Shown piece after piece: positions 25,483 through 37,458 of a stretch of 64,000 nucleotides of DNA. Made by a program: the position numbers and the translations under genes. The stretch covers positions 14,120 to 78,119 of the forward strand of contig JBCCQA010000026.1 in NCBI GenBank assembly GCA_039024635.1, in the 5' to 3' direction. This DNA comes from Kuafuiihalomonas sp039024635 (lineage in GTDB: Bacteria; Myxococcota; Kuafuiibacteriia; Kuafuiibacteriales; Kuafuiibacteriaceae). Below the pieces are notes generated by a model. The model saw nothing but the letters and a program-made list of their open reading frames with translations, was not told the origin of the DNA and ran no database searches. Numbering within the stretch: the stretch's first letter is position 1; each line of letters opens with the position of its first letter.

Positions 25483-26751
25483 TCAGTGGGCGCGCCGTAT
25501 TCGGGCCATGAAGAAGCCGTCGGGCGCCCCCGACTCATGAGGCCCCGTTCGGAGGCTGTGTTCCACTTCGAAGTCCGGGCCCAGATGGGCCAGCCGATTC
25601 TCGCCTTCGGCCTTGGTGATGGTGCACACCGAGTAGACCAGGACGCCGCCAGGCCCGAGCCGAGCCAGACCCTGGCCCAGCACCAAATCCTGGGTCCGGG
25701 TGAGCTCAGCCAGCCCATTTGGGTCGAACTTCCAGCGGAGCTCTGGGTGTCGACGCAGGGTACCGAGTCCCGAACAGGGGGCGTCGACCAAGACCCGGTC
25801 GAAGCGCTCGGTCTCCGCCGGTAGAACGTCGATGGTCTCGACTTCATCGAGCCGGAGTCGTGCCGCGTTTTCGGCCACCCGCGCCAGTCGTCGGGGTAGG
25901 CGGTCGTACGCCAACACCCGGCCTCTTCCCGCCAATCGCTCGGCGATGTGGGTGGTCTTGCCACCGGGAGCGGCACAGAGGTCGAGGATGGTCTCTCCGG
26001 GCTCGGGCGCCAGGAGCTCGACCACCCGCATGGCCGCCTCGTCCTGCGGGGAAGCGTCTCCTCGTCGAACACAGTCGAGGTCGGCCGGAAGTCCGCCACC
26101 TGGCAGGTGGACGGCGTAGGGCAGTTCGCCAATGGCGCCACCGACTTCGGCTGCGATGGCCGTGGGCTCGGCCCGGGGATGGACCCGGAGGGTAAGCGGG
26201 GCTGAAGCCAGGCTCGCTCGGGCGAAAGCCAGGGCCTCTTCGGGGCCCAAGTCGTCCACCAGCTGCTTGGCCAGGGCGAGGGGGACGCCGCCGTGAAAGG
26301 AGACTTGCCGTTCGGCCGGTGCGTCAGGGTCGGGCCCCTTTGGCAAACGCTCTTCGGCCGGTGTCCGAGCCAACTTGCGGAGGACGGCGTTCACGAAGCC
26401 GCCGTGGGCCTTTCGGCGCTTGGCTTGGCGCACGGCGAGGTCGACCGCGGCGTGGTCCGGGATGCGGTCCAGCTCCATCAGCTGGTAGGCCCCGATACGG
26501 AGAATGTCGATAAGCCGGCGGTCGATATCCTTGATCCGCCGACCCGAGACATGGGCTAGGGCGGCGTCGACGAAGCTTCGCTTGCGGAGCAGGCCGTAGA
26601 CGATCTCGGTGGCCAGGCCGGCGTCGGCGGGGCTTGCCTTCCGTCTCTGAAGCTCGGCCCGCAGAACCGTGGAGGCGAAGGCAGCGTCGGCGTCGACCCT
26701 GCGCAAAACCTCCAGCGCGACATCCCGGGCATCAGCCACGCGCTGAGGCAT
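25483..26751 (-). CDS. rsmB: 16S rRNA (cytosine-967-C5)-methyltransferase
   Basis: 422 residues. The N-terminal NusB-like RNA-binding domain (residues 5-135, ALEVLRRVDADAAFAS, ILRIGAYQLMELDRIP) is followed by the Rossmann methyltransferase domain: DLCAAPGGKTTHIAE for SAM binding, VDAPCSGLGTLRRHPELRW with one catalytic Cys, and YSVCTIT with the other. RsmB methylates C967 of 16S rRNA. It stands alone on the minus strand, divergent from rpe. Confidence 0.93.
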   Translation of the reverse strand: MPQRVADARDVALEVLRRVDADAAFASTVLRAELQRRKASPADAGLATEIVYGLLRKRSFVDAALAHVSGRRIKDIDRRLIDILRIGAYQLMELDRIPDHAAVDLAVRQAKRRKAHGGFVNAVLRKLARTPAEERLPKGPDPDAPAERQVSFHGGVPLALAKQLVDDLGPEEALAFARASLASAPLTLRVHPRAEPTAIAAEVGGAIGELPYAVHLPGGGLPADLDCVRRGDASPQDEAAMRVVELLAPEPGETILDLCAAPGGKTTHIAERLAGRGRVLAYDRLPRRLARVAENAARLRLDEVETIDVLPAETERFDRVLVDAPCSGLGTLRRHPELRWKFDPNGLAELTRTQDLVLGQGLARLGPGGVLVYSVCTITKAEGENRLAHLGPDFEVEHSLRTGPHESGAPDGFFMARIRRAH

Positions 26752-26838
26752 CAGGTCCGACGACCGAGGTCAATGTCAGGACCCAATGCCGGCTTTGCCG
26801 TGGCCAAGGGCAGGCCCCGCACCCTACCCTGAGACCAG

Positions 26839-27507
26839 ATGAGCATCCGGATTGCGCCATCAATTCTGAGCGCAGATTTCGGCCGTCTGGCCGAAGAGAT
26901 CCGATCCGTAGACGAAGCGGGGGCGGACGAGATCCACGTCGACGTCATGGACGGGCACTTCGTACCCAACCTGACCATCGGCCCCTTGGTGGTGAAGGCC
27001 GTTCGGAAGGTCACCCAGAAGCCCCTCGACGTCCACTTGATGATCGCGAATCCGGACCAGTACATCGAGCCCTTCGCCGAAGCGGGCGCCAACACCCTGA
27101 CCGTCCATCCCGAAGCCTGTACTCACCTGCATCGGACGCTGACGCGCATCCGGGACCTGGGCTGCCGCGCGGGCGTGTCCCTCAATCCGGCCACGCCGAC
27201 CGAGGTTCTCGACTACGTCCTGGAGGACATCGACCTCGTGCTCGTGATGAGCGTGAACCCTGGGTTCGGGGGCCAGAGCTTCATCCCCACGATGCTGCCC
27301 AAGATCCGCCGAATCAAAGAGGCGCTAGTCTCGGCCGAACGCGCCTCCAGCGTTGACATCGAGGTCGACGGGGGCATATCCCCGTCCACCGCTGGCGACG
27401 TCGCCAAGGCCGGAGCGAATCTCTTCGTTGCGGGCTCGGCGGTATTCGGCCAGAAGGACTACCGGCAGGCCATCGCGGCCATCCGGAAGGCCGCCTCCGG
27501 GGTGTAG
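26839..27507 (+). CDS. rpe: ribulose-phosphate 3-epimerase
   Basis: 222 residues. TIM barrel with IAPSILSADFGRLAEEI at the start, the metal-site histidines in EIHVDVMDGHFVPN, DVHLMI, VMSVNPGFGGQSFIP and IEVDGGI with the phosphate-binding loop after it. It interconverts ribulose-5-phosphate and xylulose-5-phosphate in the pentose phosphate pathway. Its TAG stop (27505-27507) lies inside the tRNA-Pro gene, so the last ten bases of the reading frame double as tRNA sequence. Confidence 0.95.
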   Translation: MSIRIAPSILSADFGRLAEEIRSVDEAGADEIHVDVMDGHFVPNLTIGPLVVKAVRKVTQKPLDVHLMIANPDQYIEPFAEAGANTLTVHPEACTHLHRTLTRIRDLGCRAGVSLNPATPTEVLDYVLEDIDLVLVMSVNPGFGGQSFIPTMLPKIRRIKEALVSAERASSVDIEVDGGISPSTAGDVAKAGANLFVAGSAVFGQKDYRQAIAAIRKAASGV

Positions 27508-27572
27508 CTCAGCTTGGCTAGAGCGCTTGGTTCGGGATCAAGAGGTCGTAGGTTCAAATCCTGTCACCCCGA
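27498..27572 (+). tRNA. tRNA-Pro (anticodon CGG)
   Basis: A full cloverleaf can be drawn: acceptor CGGGGTG with CACCCCG, D arm GCTC/GAGC, anticodon stem CTTGG/TCAAG with loop TTCGGGA (anticodon CGG at 27533-27535, G37), T arm GTAGG/CCTGT around TTCAAAT, and discriminator A. The CCA end is not encoded. The first ten bases overlap the end of rpe, including its stop codon. Confidence 0.95.
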
Positions 27573-27847
27573 CTTACGGGTTCCAGGGCCGGCGAAGCCG
27601 GACCCACCCGCTCTACGCGAACCCGGGTCGCTGCGATCAACGGGAGTCCATGGGTCTGCCGCAATTGGAGGTTGCGGTGCCCGCTGGCTGCGTTGCCACA
27701 GGCCTTTATGCGGCCGACGTTCCTTGCCGGTCGAAGTCGATGGCCGATCAGTTGGAAGGTCGCCATGGCATCTCATCGGAGGTACTGAAAGGCCGCCCTC
27801 GAGACGTGACCGGATGAGCGAAGCATTCTAGGCTCGGCTTCATCGAG

Positions 27848-28222
27848 ATGAGTGCCGACGAAGAGTACGACATCCAGCTCGCGCCGTTGTTTGAAGGGCT
27901 GCAGACGATCTCTGTCGAGTCGGCGAAGAAGCTCAGCGACCACCCTTGGTTCAACCGCACACTATGCCGGGTCAACGAAAGCCTCGTGCGGATTGGGGTC
28001 TTCAAGGGCGAATTCCACTGGCACGCCCACGAACGCGAAGACGAGTTCTTCTACGTCGTCGACGGGCAGCTCGACATCGAGATCGAGGGTCGCGGGCCGA
28101 TTCGCCTCGGTCCAAACGAAGGGACGCTGGTGCCCAAGGGGGTGAGACATCGACCTGTTGCCCTCAAAGGCGCGACCGTTCTCATGGTCGAGACCGCCTC
28201 CATCGTACCGACAGGCTCTTGA
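27848..28222 (+). CDS. cupin-domain protein
   Basis: 124 residues. Both cupin motifs are visible: motif 1 FHWHAHEREDEFFYVVDG, with the metal-binding His pair and Glu, and motif 2 GTLVPKGVRHRPVAL with the last His. A small single-domain metal-binding beta barrel; the substrate cannot be told from sequence. The 275 nt between the tRNA and this gene show no gene I can support. Confidence 0.85.
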   Translation: MSADEEYDIQLAPLFEGLQTISVESAKKLSDHPWFNRTLCRVNESLVRIGVFKGEFHWHAHEREDEFFYVVDGQLDIEIEGRGPIRLGPNEGTLVPKGVRHRPVALKGATVLMVETASIVPTGS

Positions 28223-28618
28223 AGGTCTTCATACGAGCATGAGGCGTGAGCCGACTCGCTAGGTTCCAGAAGCCCTGCCACCAGGCCGTCTTGCTGAGCA
28301 CGTACAGCAGGCCTGCGTCCATTAACGAAGGATGAAAGACCGCGTTCGCGGCCACTCGGCGTCCATCGAGGAAAGAAAGGAGGATCGCCCATTCATAGGG
28401 TAAGCAGGTGGGTCATCGGGCTGCTTCGGCTGGTCGTCGTCCCCAGGCTCGGGGATGGCCTGCTCTGTTGGCCGTGACTGTCCTTCTTCGGGCGGCAGCT
28501 CGACAGCTTTTCTACGATACCGTAGGTTACGATAAAGTAGCTTACGGTTTCGTAGGTCTAGAGATTGACACGCGGAGAGCGCCTGAGGCCAGACGTGCCG
28601 TTGAAGGGAGGGGCTGCG
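28223..28618. other. 396-nt intergenic region with operator array at its right end
   Basis: No reading frame here has family features; the open frames are low in recognisable sequence. From 28512 to 28555 the composition turns AT-rich and contains a three-copy operator-like array, followed by a TTGACA hexamer at 28565-28570 with no good minus-10 at the usual distance. The region probably holds the promoter of the hemolysin-III gene. Confidence 0.5.
28512..28555. promoter_or_regulatory. three tandem 14-bp palindromic operator-like sites, period 15
   Basis: Copies CTACGATACCGTAG (28512-28525), TTACGATAAAGTAG (28527-28540) and TTACGGTTTCGTAG (28542-28555) follow each other with one base between them. 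The half-sites are (C/T)TACG...CGTAG, with one base off in the middle copy. The shape suits a dimeric TetR- or similar helix-turn-helix repressor. The array lies about 65 nt upstream of the hemolysin-III start. No regulator gene is adjacent. Confidence 0.65.
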
Positions 28619-29236
28619 ATGTATCGTGGTGAGCGGATCAACAGCATTTCTCACCTGGTGGGGGCTTCCTTGGCCCTCGTCGGCCTGGTCCTGCTGGCCG
28701 TGTTCTCGGCGGTGAGTCAGGACGCCTGGAAGCTGACGAGTGCCCTCGTGTACGGGCTGACGCTCTTCTTGATGTTCCTGTTCTCGACCTTGTTCCACAG
28801 CCTACGAGGAACTCCGAAAGTAGTCTTCCAGCGCTTGGACCATGTCGCCATCTATTGGCTGATCGCGGGGACCTACACCCCCTACTGCCTCGTCACCCTT
28901 CGCGAGGAGCGAGGCTGGCTGCTCTTCGGCATCGTGTGGGGCATTGCCGTCCTGGGTACGCTCTTCAAGAGCGTTTTCGGCCCGCGCTACTCTCATGCTT
29001 CGACGCTTCTTTACCTTGCAGCGGGGTGGACGATCCTGCTCGACATCTCTGCCCTGTATCAGAGGATGGACCCAGCGGGCTTCGCCTGGCTCTTGGTGGG
29101 AGGCGTCCTCTATACGATCGGTGCGGTATTCTATGTGTCGGACAAGATACCGCGTAATCATGAAGTCTGGCACTTCTTCGTCCTGGCTGCTGCGGTCTGT
29201 CACTGCGTTTCCATCCTCGTCTATGTCGTGAGCTGA
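28619..29236 (+). CDS. hemolysin III/TrhA-family membrane protein
   Basis: 205 residues. The start is the ATG of MYRGERINSISHLVGA, which begins the family motif (GE..N..SH..G). Seven hydrophobic segments are visible. LFSTLFHSLRG, LDHVAIYWLIAGTYTPYCL and the final NHEVWHFFVLAAAVCHCVSILVYV hold the conserved Ser, His and Asp residues of the PAQR-like metal site. Bacterial members affect membrane fluidity or energy homeostasis; haemolysis is mostly a historical name. It is the only gene clearly placed to be controlled by the tandem operator sites upstream. Confidence 0.88.
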   Translation: MYRGERINSISHLVGASLALVGLVLLAVFSAVSQDAWKLTSALVYGLTLFLMFLFSTLFHSLRGTPKVVFQRLDHVAIYWLIAGTYTPYCLVTLREERGWLLFGIVWGIAVLGTLFKSVFGPRYSHASTLLYLAAGWTILLDISALYQRMDPAGFAWLLVGGVLYTIGAVFYVSDKIPRNHEVWHFFVLAAAVCHCVSILVYVVS

Positions 29237-29278
29237 CGACGATGGCGCTCCCCTTTCGTTGGGCTGCGGAAAGAGCCG

Positions 29279-30097
29279 CTACTCGAGCAGCCGCAGGCTT
29301 CCGAAGACGTCCGCGTCGACGTACCCTTCGTCGTTGTTCTTTCCGTGGGTCTTCCGCGAACCCATGAAGTTTTCTCGGCTTTGCTTCCCGTCGTTGTCGC
29401 CGTAGGCCAACGAGAACCCGAGCACCTTGCCCGGAGCTAGTAGGACGGGGCTATTATCTTCGCCTTCGCGAAAGTCGGCCCCGAACACCCGGATCTTCAT
29501 CTCCCACAGATGGCGCTTGCCTTCCTTGGTACGGGCGACCTCGACGTGATCGTCAAAGAACATCGTCTCTTGCGCGGTGCTCTTGTCGATGGCGTGACCC
29601 TCGGTCGAGACGTGATACGCGAAGGCCTGGTGGCCATACTGGTGGTCGCCGCCAGACCGGTCCTCGTCGAGGAAAACCTCGACGTAGTCACCTTTCCAGT
29701 AGTCGTCCAAGCCGTCGGCGAGCGTGGGATGGAGGACGTCGTCGATCACTTCGACTAGTAGCGCAACAGAGTCGCGGGTCCAGGCCACCTTGAATCGGCC
29801 TTGGTAGTCGGTTGGGCTCGGGACCGCGCCCATCCATACGTAGTTCAGCCCGTACCAGTCCTGGGCGGCCCAGACTGGCTCACGACTACATCCATCGATA
29901 TCGATGGGACGCTCAGACTTCCGGGCGTCGAACCTACCTTCGGCCATGTCCAAGACGACTGCGTCTGCCCGGGGGGTGTGGCAGAGAACTTCGGGCAAGC
30001 TGGGTGCGGGGGTCCTATTCGCAGCTGGGCCGGTCCGTTCGAGGCATCCCGTGCCGAGCACGCACACAGACAGAGAAATCAGGGTTGGTCTCTTCAT
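29279..30097 (-). CDS. lipoprotein with CBM9-like sugar-binding domain
   Basis: 272 residues. A signal peptide ends at Cys18 (LGTGC, a slightly atypical lipobox). From about residue 50 the beta-sandwich has the look of the CBM9-like/DOMON fold: a short binding-strand start (RPIDIDGCSREPVWAAQDW), VAWTRDSVALLVEVIDDVL, GDYVEVFLDED and WEMKIRVFG, GFSLAYGDND. Such domains bind sugars or heme. The position at the edge of the starch locus suggests carbohydrate binding at the cell surface, which is inference. Confidence 0.8.
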   Translation of the reverse strand: MKRPTLISLSVCVLGTGCLERTGPAANRTPAPSLPEVLCHTPRADAVVLDMAEGRFDARKSERPIDIDGCSREPVWAAQDWYGLNYVWMGAVPSPTDYQGRFKVAWTRDSVALLVEVIDDVLHPTLADGLDDYWKGDYVEVFLDEDRSGGDHQYGHQAFAYHVSTEGHAIDKSTAQETMFFDDHVEVARTKEGKRHLWEMKIRVFGADFREGEDNSPVLLAPGKVLGFSLAYGDNDGKQSRENFMGSRKTHGKNNDEGYVDADVFGSLRLLE

Positions 30098-30141
30098 CCT
30101 GGAGGTCATAGCGCAGCTCGAAGTGCCCACCGACGACGACT

Positions 30142-30324
30142 AGTGTGCCGGTCATGAAGTTCGATCAGTTTCCCGTCGAGTCATCGGCGTCCTGGTGGAC
30201 CAGCTTCGGATGGAGTTGGGTGGGCCCCAGGGACTGAGAAGCCCGAAAGGGCGGCCGTAGGCCGCTGGGCCGGCAGGGTGGTCGAGGGCCGGCGGAAGCG
30301 ATCTGACTCTGTGATCGGTACACT
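30142..30324 (+). ncRNA. candidate structured RNA or mobile repeat, copy A
   Basis: A non-coding element that recurs, inverted, at 54253-54438. Its ends pair over 13 bases (30142-30154 with 30312-30324, including G-U pairs). Inside, GCCGGC at 30269-30274 can pair with GCCGGC at 30288-30293, GCGGCC/GGCCGC (30251-30256, 30260-30265) forms a hairpin, and GCCC-GAAA-GGGC at 30241-30252 is an alternative GNRA hairpin. The block 30189-30207 is identical in both copies. I recognise no known RNA family. The strand given is a guess from the GNRA loop. Confidence 0.6.
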
Positions 30325-30403
30325 CCGGCAAAGGGTCGGCGTCGATCCCAGGCCCTGGCGCAGGCGGACTCCTCCAAGGTCTGGTACACCTGAGGGGTTC
30401 GAC

Positions 30404-31264
30404 TCAGATGATCGGGGACCAGTCGGCTCCGTGCGCGACCCATACTGCGTCTAAGAGGGCACGAAGCTCTTCGGGTAAAGGGCCTGCAGTAAGGCTCCGG
30501 GCCGCGGACTCTAGTCGAGAGAGTCCGGTCGTCCCGAGCAGGACTGCGTCGAAGCCCGTGTGAAAGGCCGCCCATCGGAGAAAGGCGTCGGCGGGATCTT
30601 CCAGCGCGAGGGCGGCGATGTTCCAGCGGCGGTAGTTCTCGGCCAAGTCCGGTTCGCGTGGTGCCTCTCTGAAGCGCCACGGTGCGTTGGCGAGGATGCG
30701 TTTGGCAATCCTGCCGAGATGGGGGACAAGCTCGAGGGTCGTCAGATTGTGTCGGTCTAGAACGGACGTCGTGGCCAAGACGCCGTCGAAGGCTCCACTC
30801 GAGCAGGCCACGTGCAGCGCGTGGCCGTCGCCGGCGTAGGCGCAGAACCGGACCTTACCCGCGCGCTTTGCGTCCAGAAGGGCTTCGACGACCTCTCCTC
30901 GCTCTATCACTTCGGCTGAGCAGGAGTGCAGATGGGCGATGTCGACTCGGTCCGTGCCCAGCCTCGTGAGAGCCAGATCGACTCCCCCTTGGATACAAGG
31001 ACCTGTCCAGTCCTCTACACCAGGGACGCCATAGCCGAGCTTGGTCGAAAGGACCGCTTTGTCACGCAAGGGCCCGAGGGCGACGCCGAGCTTGGACTCG
31101 GCCGCCCCGTAGCTGGGCGCGGTATCGAAGAGAGTCACGCCCAGGTCCAGGGCCCCTCTGACGAGCCCCTCTGCCTCGCGCGCATCGAGCCTGTCGAGTC
31201 CCCCGGTTCCGAGACCGAGGCGCGATACCGAAAGGCCGCTTGTACCGTAGGCCTTGGCGTCCAT
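30404..31264 (-). CDS. aldo/keto reductase
   Basis: 286 residues from the Met of MDAKAYGTSGLSVSRLGLG. The AKR catalytic tetrad is visible: Asp and Tyr in LFDTAPSYGAAESKLG, Lys in LSTKLGYG and His in VDIAHLHSCS. The end of the barrel (GFDAVLLGTTGLSRLESAA) holds the NADPH-binding part. Resemblance is to D-threo-aldose/L-galactose dehydrogenase-type members, which oxidise sugars. An open frame extends further upstream, but it overlaps the next lipoprotein gene and shows no family sequence. It lies 17 nt downstream of that gene on the same strand. Confidence 0.85.
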   Translation of the reverse strand: MDAKAYGTSGLSVSRLGLGTGGLDRLDAREAEGLVRGALDLGVTLFDTAPSYGAAESKLGVALGPLRDKAVLSTKLGYGVPGVEDWTGPCIQGGVDLALTRLGTDRVDIAHLHSCSAEVIERGEVVEALLDAKRAGKVRFCAYAGDGHALHVACSSGAFDGVLATTSVLDRHNLTTLELVPHLGRIAKRILANAPWRFREAPREPDLAENYRRWNIAALALEDPADAFLRWAAFHTGFDAVLLGTTGLSRLESAARSLTAGPLPEELRALLDAVWVAHGADWSPII

Positions 31265-31281
31265 GACCTGAGGAAGGACCT

Positions 31282-31782
31282 TCAGCTGCAGTCGGCCACT
31301 GCGAAGGCGGCGGCACAACAGTCCGAGATCTGTCCCGGGATGCCGGGTCCACCCTCGGCGCACGCTCCGGATTCTACGCGGCACCGGTTGCGTAGGTTGA
31401 TCGGGCAGGCATTGCACTCGACGCATTCGTCAGGCAGGTCGGCAGCGCACCCCTCGAGCGCATCGCTCACCAGGTTTCCGCATGCCGTCGCCAGCTGATC
31501 GTCGCACATGCTGGGGGCGTCCTGGTTGGCCTGATTGGCGCAGGCCTGAGCCTGCCCGAACAAAGCCCCGCAGGTCTCGGCGTCCTGAATGAAGGTGGCA
31601 GCGAGGCAGCTCGTGCGGCAGGCCTGCACGGTCGTCGGGTCGACGCCGCACTCGCCGTATCGATCACACACGAGCGTGCACTCGCCGATGAAGTCCTGGG
31701 GGTCGCCAGGCACGCCAGCCGAGCTGTCGCAAGCCAGGCAACCGCCGAGAGAAGCAGAGAGTAGAAGCCATCGTGTCAGCAT
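31282..31782 (-). CDS. cysteine-rich lipoprotein of unknown function
   Basis: 166 residues. Starting at MLTRWLLLSASLGGC, the lipobox LGGC (Cys15) is clear. The mature part has about 20 cysteines in patterns such as CTLVCDRYGEC, CRTSC, CVECNACP and a final CCAAAFAVADC, as in small disulfide-rich secreted proteins of myxobacteria. I recognise no named family. It sits between the alpha-amylase lipoprotein and the aldo/keto reductase, all on the minus strand. Confidence 0.75.
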   Translation of the reverse strand: MLTRWLLLSASLGGCLACDSSAGVPGDPQDFIGECTLVCDRYGECGVDPTTVQACRTSCLAATFIQDAETCGALFGQAQACANQANQDAPSMCDDQLATACGNLVSDALEGCAADLPDECVECNACPINLRNRCRVESGACAEGGPGIPGQISDCCAAAFAVADCS

Positions 31783-31866
31783 GAAGCCCTCGTGTGTGAC
31801 GACGCCGTGCGCCTCGACGATTGTCAACGAGAGGCCGCGGACCTGGGCCCCCTGCGCAAGTTCATC

Positions 31867-33666
31867 TCATTCGAACATCACGACGACCACGCCATCGTCA
31901 CCGAGCGTGCGGGAGAATGCGTAGGCTCCCGCGCCCACCTGGATCCGTGTGTGGGTCCCCGCACCCACGGACCGGTGACGCTTTCGGAACTGCCCCAGGG
32001 TCCGCCAGTGGTCGATCAGGGAGGCGTTCTCGGGCTGGCTGTGCTCATCCCAGTTCATGTCGCTCCGGGTGGGATTCTCGCCATCGCTGCTGTCGGGGCC
32101 TGGTGCTCGGCCCGACTCGTCGCCGTAGAACACCTGAACGGCTCCGGGGCTGAGCATCAGGGCGGTCCCCATCAACGCCTGCGCCTCGAAGTCTCCGCCG
32201 GTCTCGCCGAAGAACAACTCCGTGTCGTGGGAGGATGCGTAAGTGAGCTCGTTGCGGTCCGGGTCGTCGTTCACCAGGGCGTCGAGATCGGCAAAGTAGG
32301 TCTCCAGCTCGTCAAAGTCTTCGATCAGATCCTCTGCGTCGCGATTGAAGTCGAAGTTGATCAGGGAGTCGAAGCCAGCTGGGAAGTAGGCATCGCGGTC
32401 CCTCACCGGAGGAAAGGCTTCGCCGGTCATCCAAAAGTCGGTGTCGCCCACGAGCGGGTCGTTCGAGTTCTCTGCTCGCCAGGCGGCCAGCGCTTCCGTC
32501 CCGGCCGTCTTGAGCGCCGTCCAAGTCTCGAGCTCTACATGCTTGGCGGTGTCGCAGCGGAAGCCGTCGATGCCGAAGCGACGAATCCAATCGGTGTGCC
32601 AGGCGACCAAGTAGTCTCGCACCGTCGCATCCGAAAGGGCCTCGGCCCGAGTGTCATCCTTGACGGTGAGAACAGGGGGCAGGCCGACAAAGTCCTCGCT
32701 CTCGGTTTTGAAGTCGGGAAGGGAAGCAAGCTGAGAAGTCAGCTCGTCCGAGCCAGGATCGTCATGACCCGGGAAGTCGGCCACACGAACCCACTCGGGA
32801 CCCCACCAGTTAATCCAGTTGACGTTGGAGCCGAACTGAATCGCGTCGTTGAAGCTGTGCCAGTTCTCTCCGGGGGCGAGGGCCACGTCTGGCTCCAGCC
32901 ACCGGGTATGGGTTGGGTTCAGGACCTCGGGCAGAGAGTCCACGAGGTCGGCGATGCTCGCGTAGCCCGGGTGATTGAGGACGACGTCGAAGATCACCCG
33001 GATGCCCCGAGCATGGGCTTCTCGGACCAGTGTCCGAAGCTCGTCCTCGGTGCCGAAGTTGGCGTCGAGCTTGGTGAAGTCCACAGCCCAGTAGCCGTGG
33101 TAGGCGAAGTGCTGGAAGTCGCCCATGCTTCCGCCGCCGACCCATCCATGAATCTGTTCGACCGGAGGCGAGATCCAGATCGCGTCCATTCCGAGGGCGG
33201 CGACATAGTCGAGCCTGCTCGTGAGTCCGGCGAAGTCACCGCCGTGCCAAGAGCCGAAGTCGGGGCTGTTGGGCGAGACCTGTCGCCCATAGCTGTTGTC
33301 ATTGGCCGGGTTTCCGTTCTCAAAACGATCGGTCATCACGAAGTAGACGGACGCGTTGTCCCAGGCGAAGTCGGCTGCCGTCGTGTCTTGAGCCTCGAGG
33401 AGTACGAGGTCTTCGCTTCCGGCATCCACGCCGACTTGGCCCGTCGCGCTCACGGTGTAGGTGGTGCCGGAGACAGCATCGACCACGGCATCACAAGGCT
33501 CGAAGACGCCTGAGACGTCGACCAGCGTGCCGCCGGTCGGCTCTGCCTGTCCGCACACGCCGTTGCCGCCCGAGCCGTTTCCGGCCGTACCGTTCCCGCT
33601 ACTGTCGTCGCCGCAAGCCACCAGTGCGGCGGCGAAGGTGAGGGCGATGGTCCGAGGCGTCTTCAT
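31867..33666 (-). CDS. alpha-amylase-type GH13 lipoprotein
   Basis: 599 residues. MKTPRTIALTFAAALVAC gives a lipobox (Cys18), followed by a Gly/Asn/Ser linker. The (beta/alpha)8 barrel has the four GH13 regions: DVVLNHPG (I), GFRCDTAKHV with the nucleophile Asp (II), MTGEAF with the acid/base Glu (III) and YASSHDTELFF (IV). It should cut alpha-1,4 bonds of starch or glycogen at the cell surface. A beta-rich C-domain ends the protein. It is divergent from the pullulanase gene, with 221 nt between starts. Confidence 0.93.
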   Translation of the reverse strand: MKTPRTIALTFAAALVACGDDSSGNGTAGNGSGGNGVCGQAEPTGGTLVDVSGVFEPCDAVVDAVSGTTYTVSATGQVGVDAGSEDLVLLEAQDTTAADFAWDNASVYFVMTDRFENGNPANDNSYGRQVSPNSPDFGSWHGGDFAGLTSRLDYVAALGMDAIWISPPVEQIHGWVGGGSMGDFQHFAYHGYWAVDFTKLDANFGTEDELRTLVREAHARGIRVIFDVVLNHPGYASIADLVDSLPEVLNPTHTRWLEPDVALAPGENWHSFNDAIQFGSNVNWINWWGPEWVRVADFPGHDDPGSDELTSQLASLPDFKTESEDFVGLPPVLTVKDDTRAEALSDATVRDYLVAWHTDWIRRFGIDGFRCDTAKHVELETWTALKTAGTEALAAWRAENSNDPLVGDTDFWMTGEAFPPVRDRDAYFPAGFDSLINFDFNRDAEDLIEDFDELETYFADLDALVNDDPDRNELTYASSHDTELFFGETGGDFEAQALMGTALMLSPGAVQVFYGDESGRAPGPDSSDGENPTRSDMNWDEHSQPENASLIDHWRTLGQFRKRHRSVGAGTHTRIQVGAGAYAFSRTLGDDGVVVVMFE

Positions 33667-33887
33667 GATGGGCTCCGAACTTACAGTCCGCGCGCGAAAA
33701 AAGGGGCGGATTTCCTCCCGCACCGAGCGTCGCCTTGGCGTCGAGCGCCGTTATTGCGTCGACTTCCGCCCATTCCGGCCGCAGAAATTGTGACAGGCCG
33801 CGTCAATGCCATGAAAAAGCGAGTATTGAATGGACCGTCGTGCTCGGCGCTGGAGATCTCGCGCTCGCTTTGGCAGGGCTGGAGATT

Positions 33888-37409
<3,522 letters not shown>

Positions 37410-37415
37410 GTCTAT

Positions 37416-37443
37416 GCTCCCTCCCGATCCGTCGGGAGGGAGC
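37416..37443. terminator. hairpin between convergent pullulanase and amylase genes
   Basis: A perfect 12-bp stem (37416-37427 with 37432-37443) with loop TCCG, seven nt after the pullulanase stop and 15 nt before the stop of the convergent gene. There is no long T-run, but the position suits a bidirectional terminator. Confidence 0.75.
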
Positions 37444-37458
37444 GTCATTCAGAAGCCT

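Noticed and set aside
27353..27817. Frame crossing rpe, the tRNA and the following gap
   Set aside because: It runs through a tRNA and has no family sequence.
28322..28798. Minus-strand frame over the region upstream of hemolysin III
   Set aside because: Low-complexity Pro/Glu/Gln-rich sequence overlapping the hemolysin-III gene and its operator array.
30230..30260. Resemblance of the structured element to a B12 box (AGCC..GGA..GGCC)
   Set aside because: The other conserved cobalamin-riboswitch parts are missing and the order is wrong; neighbouring genes have no B12 link.
31792..33513. 573-codon plus-strand frame opposite the GH13 lipoprotein
   Set aside because: It is the antisense of a gene with all four GH13 regions; Val/Gly-rich with no motifs.
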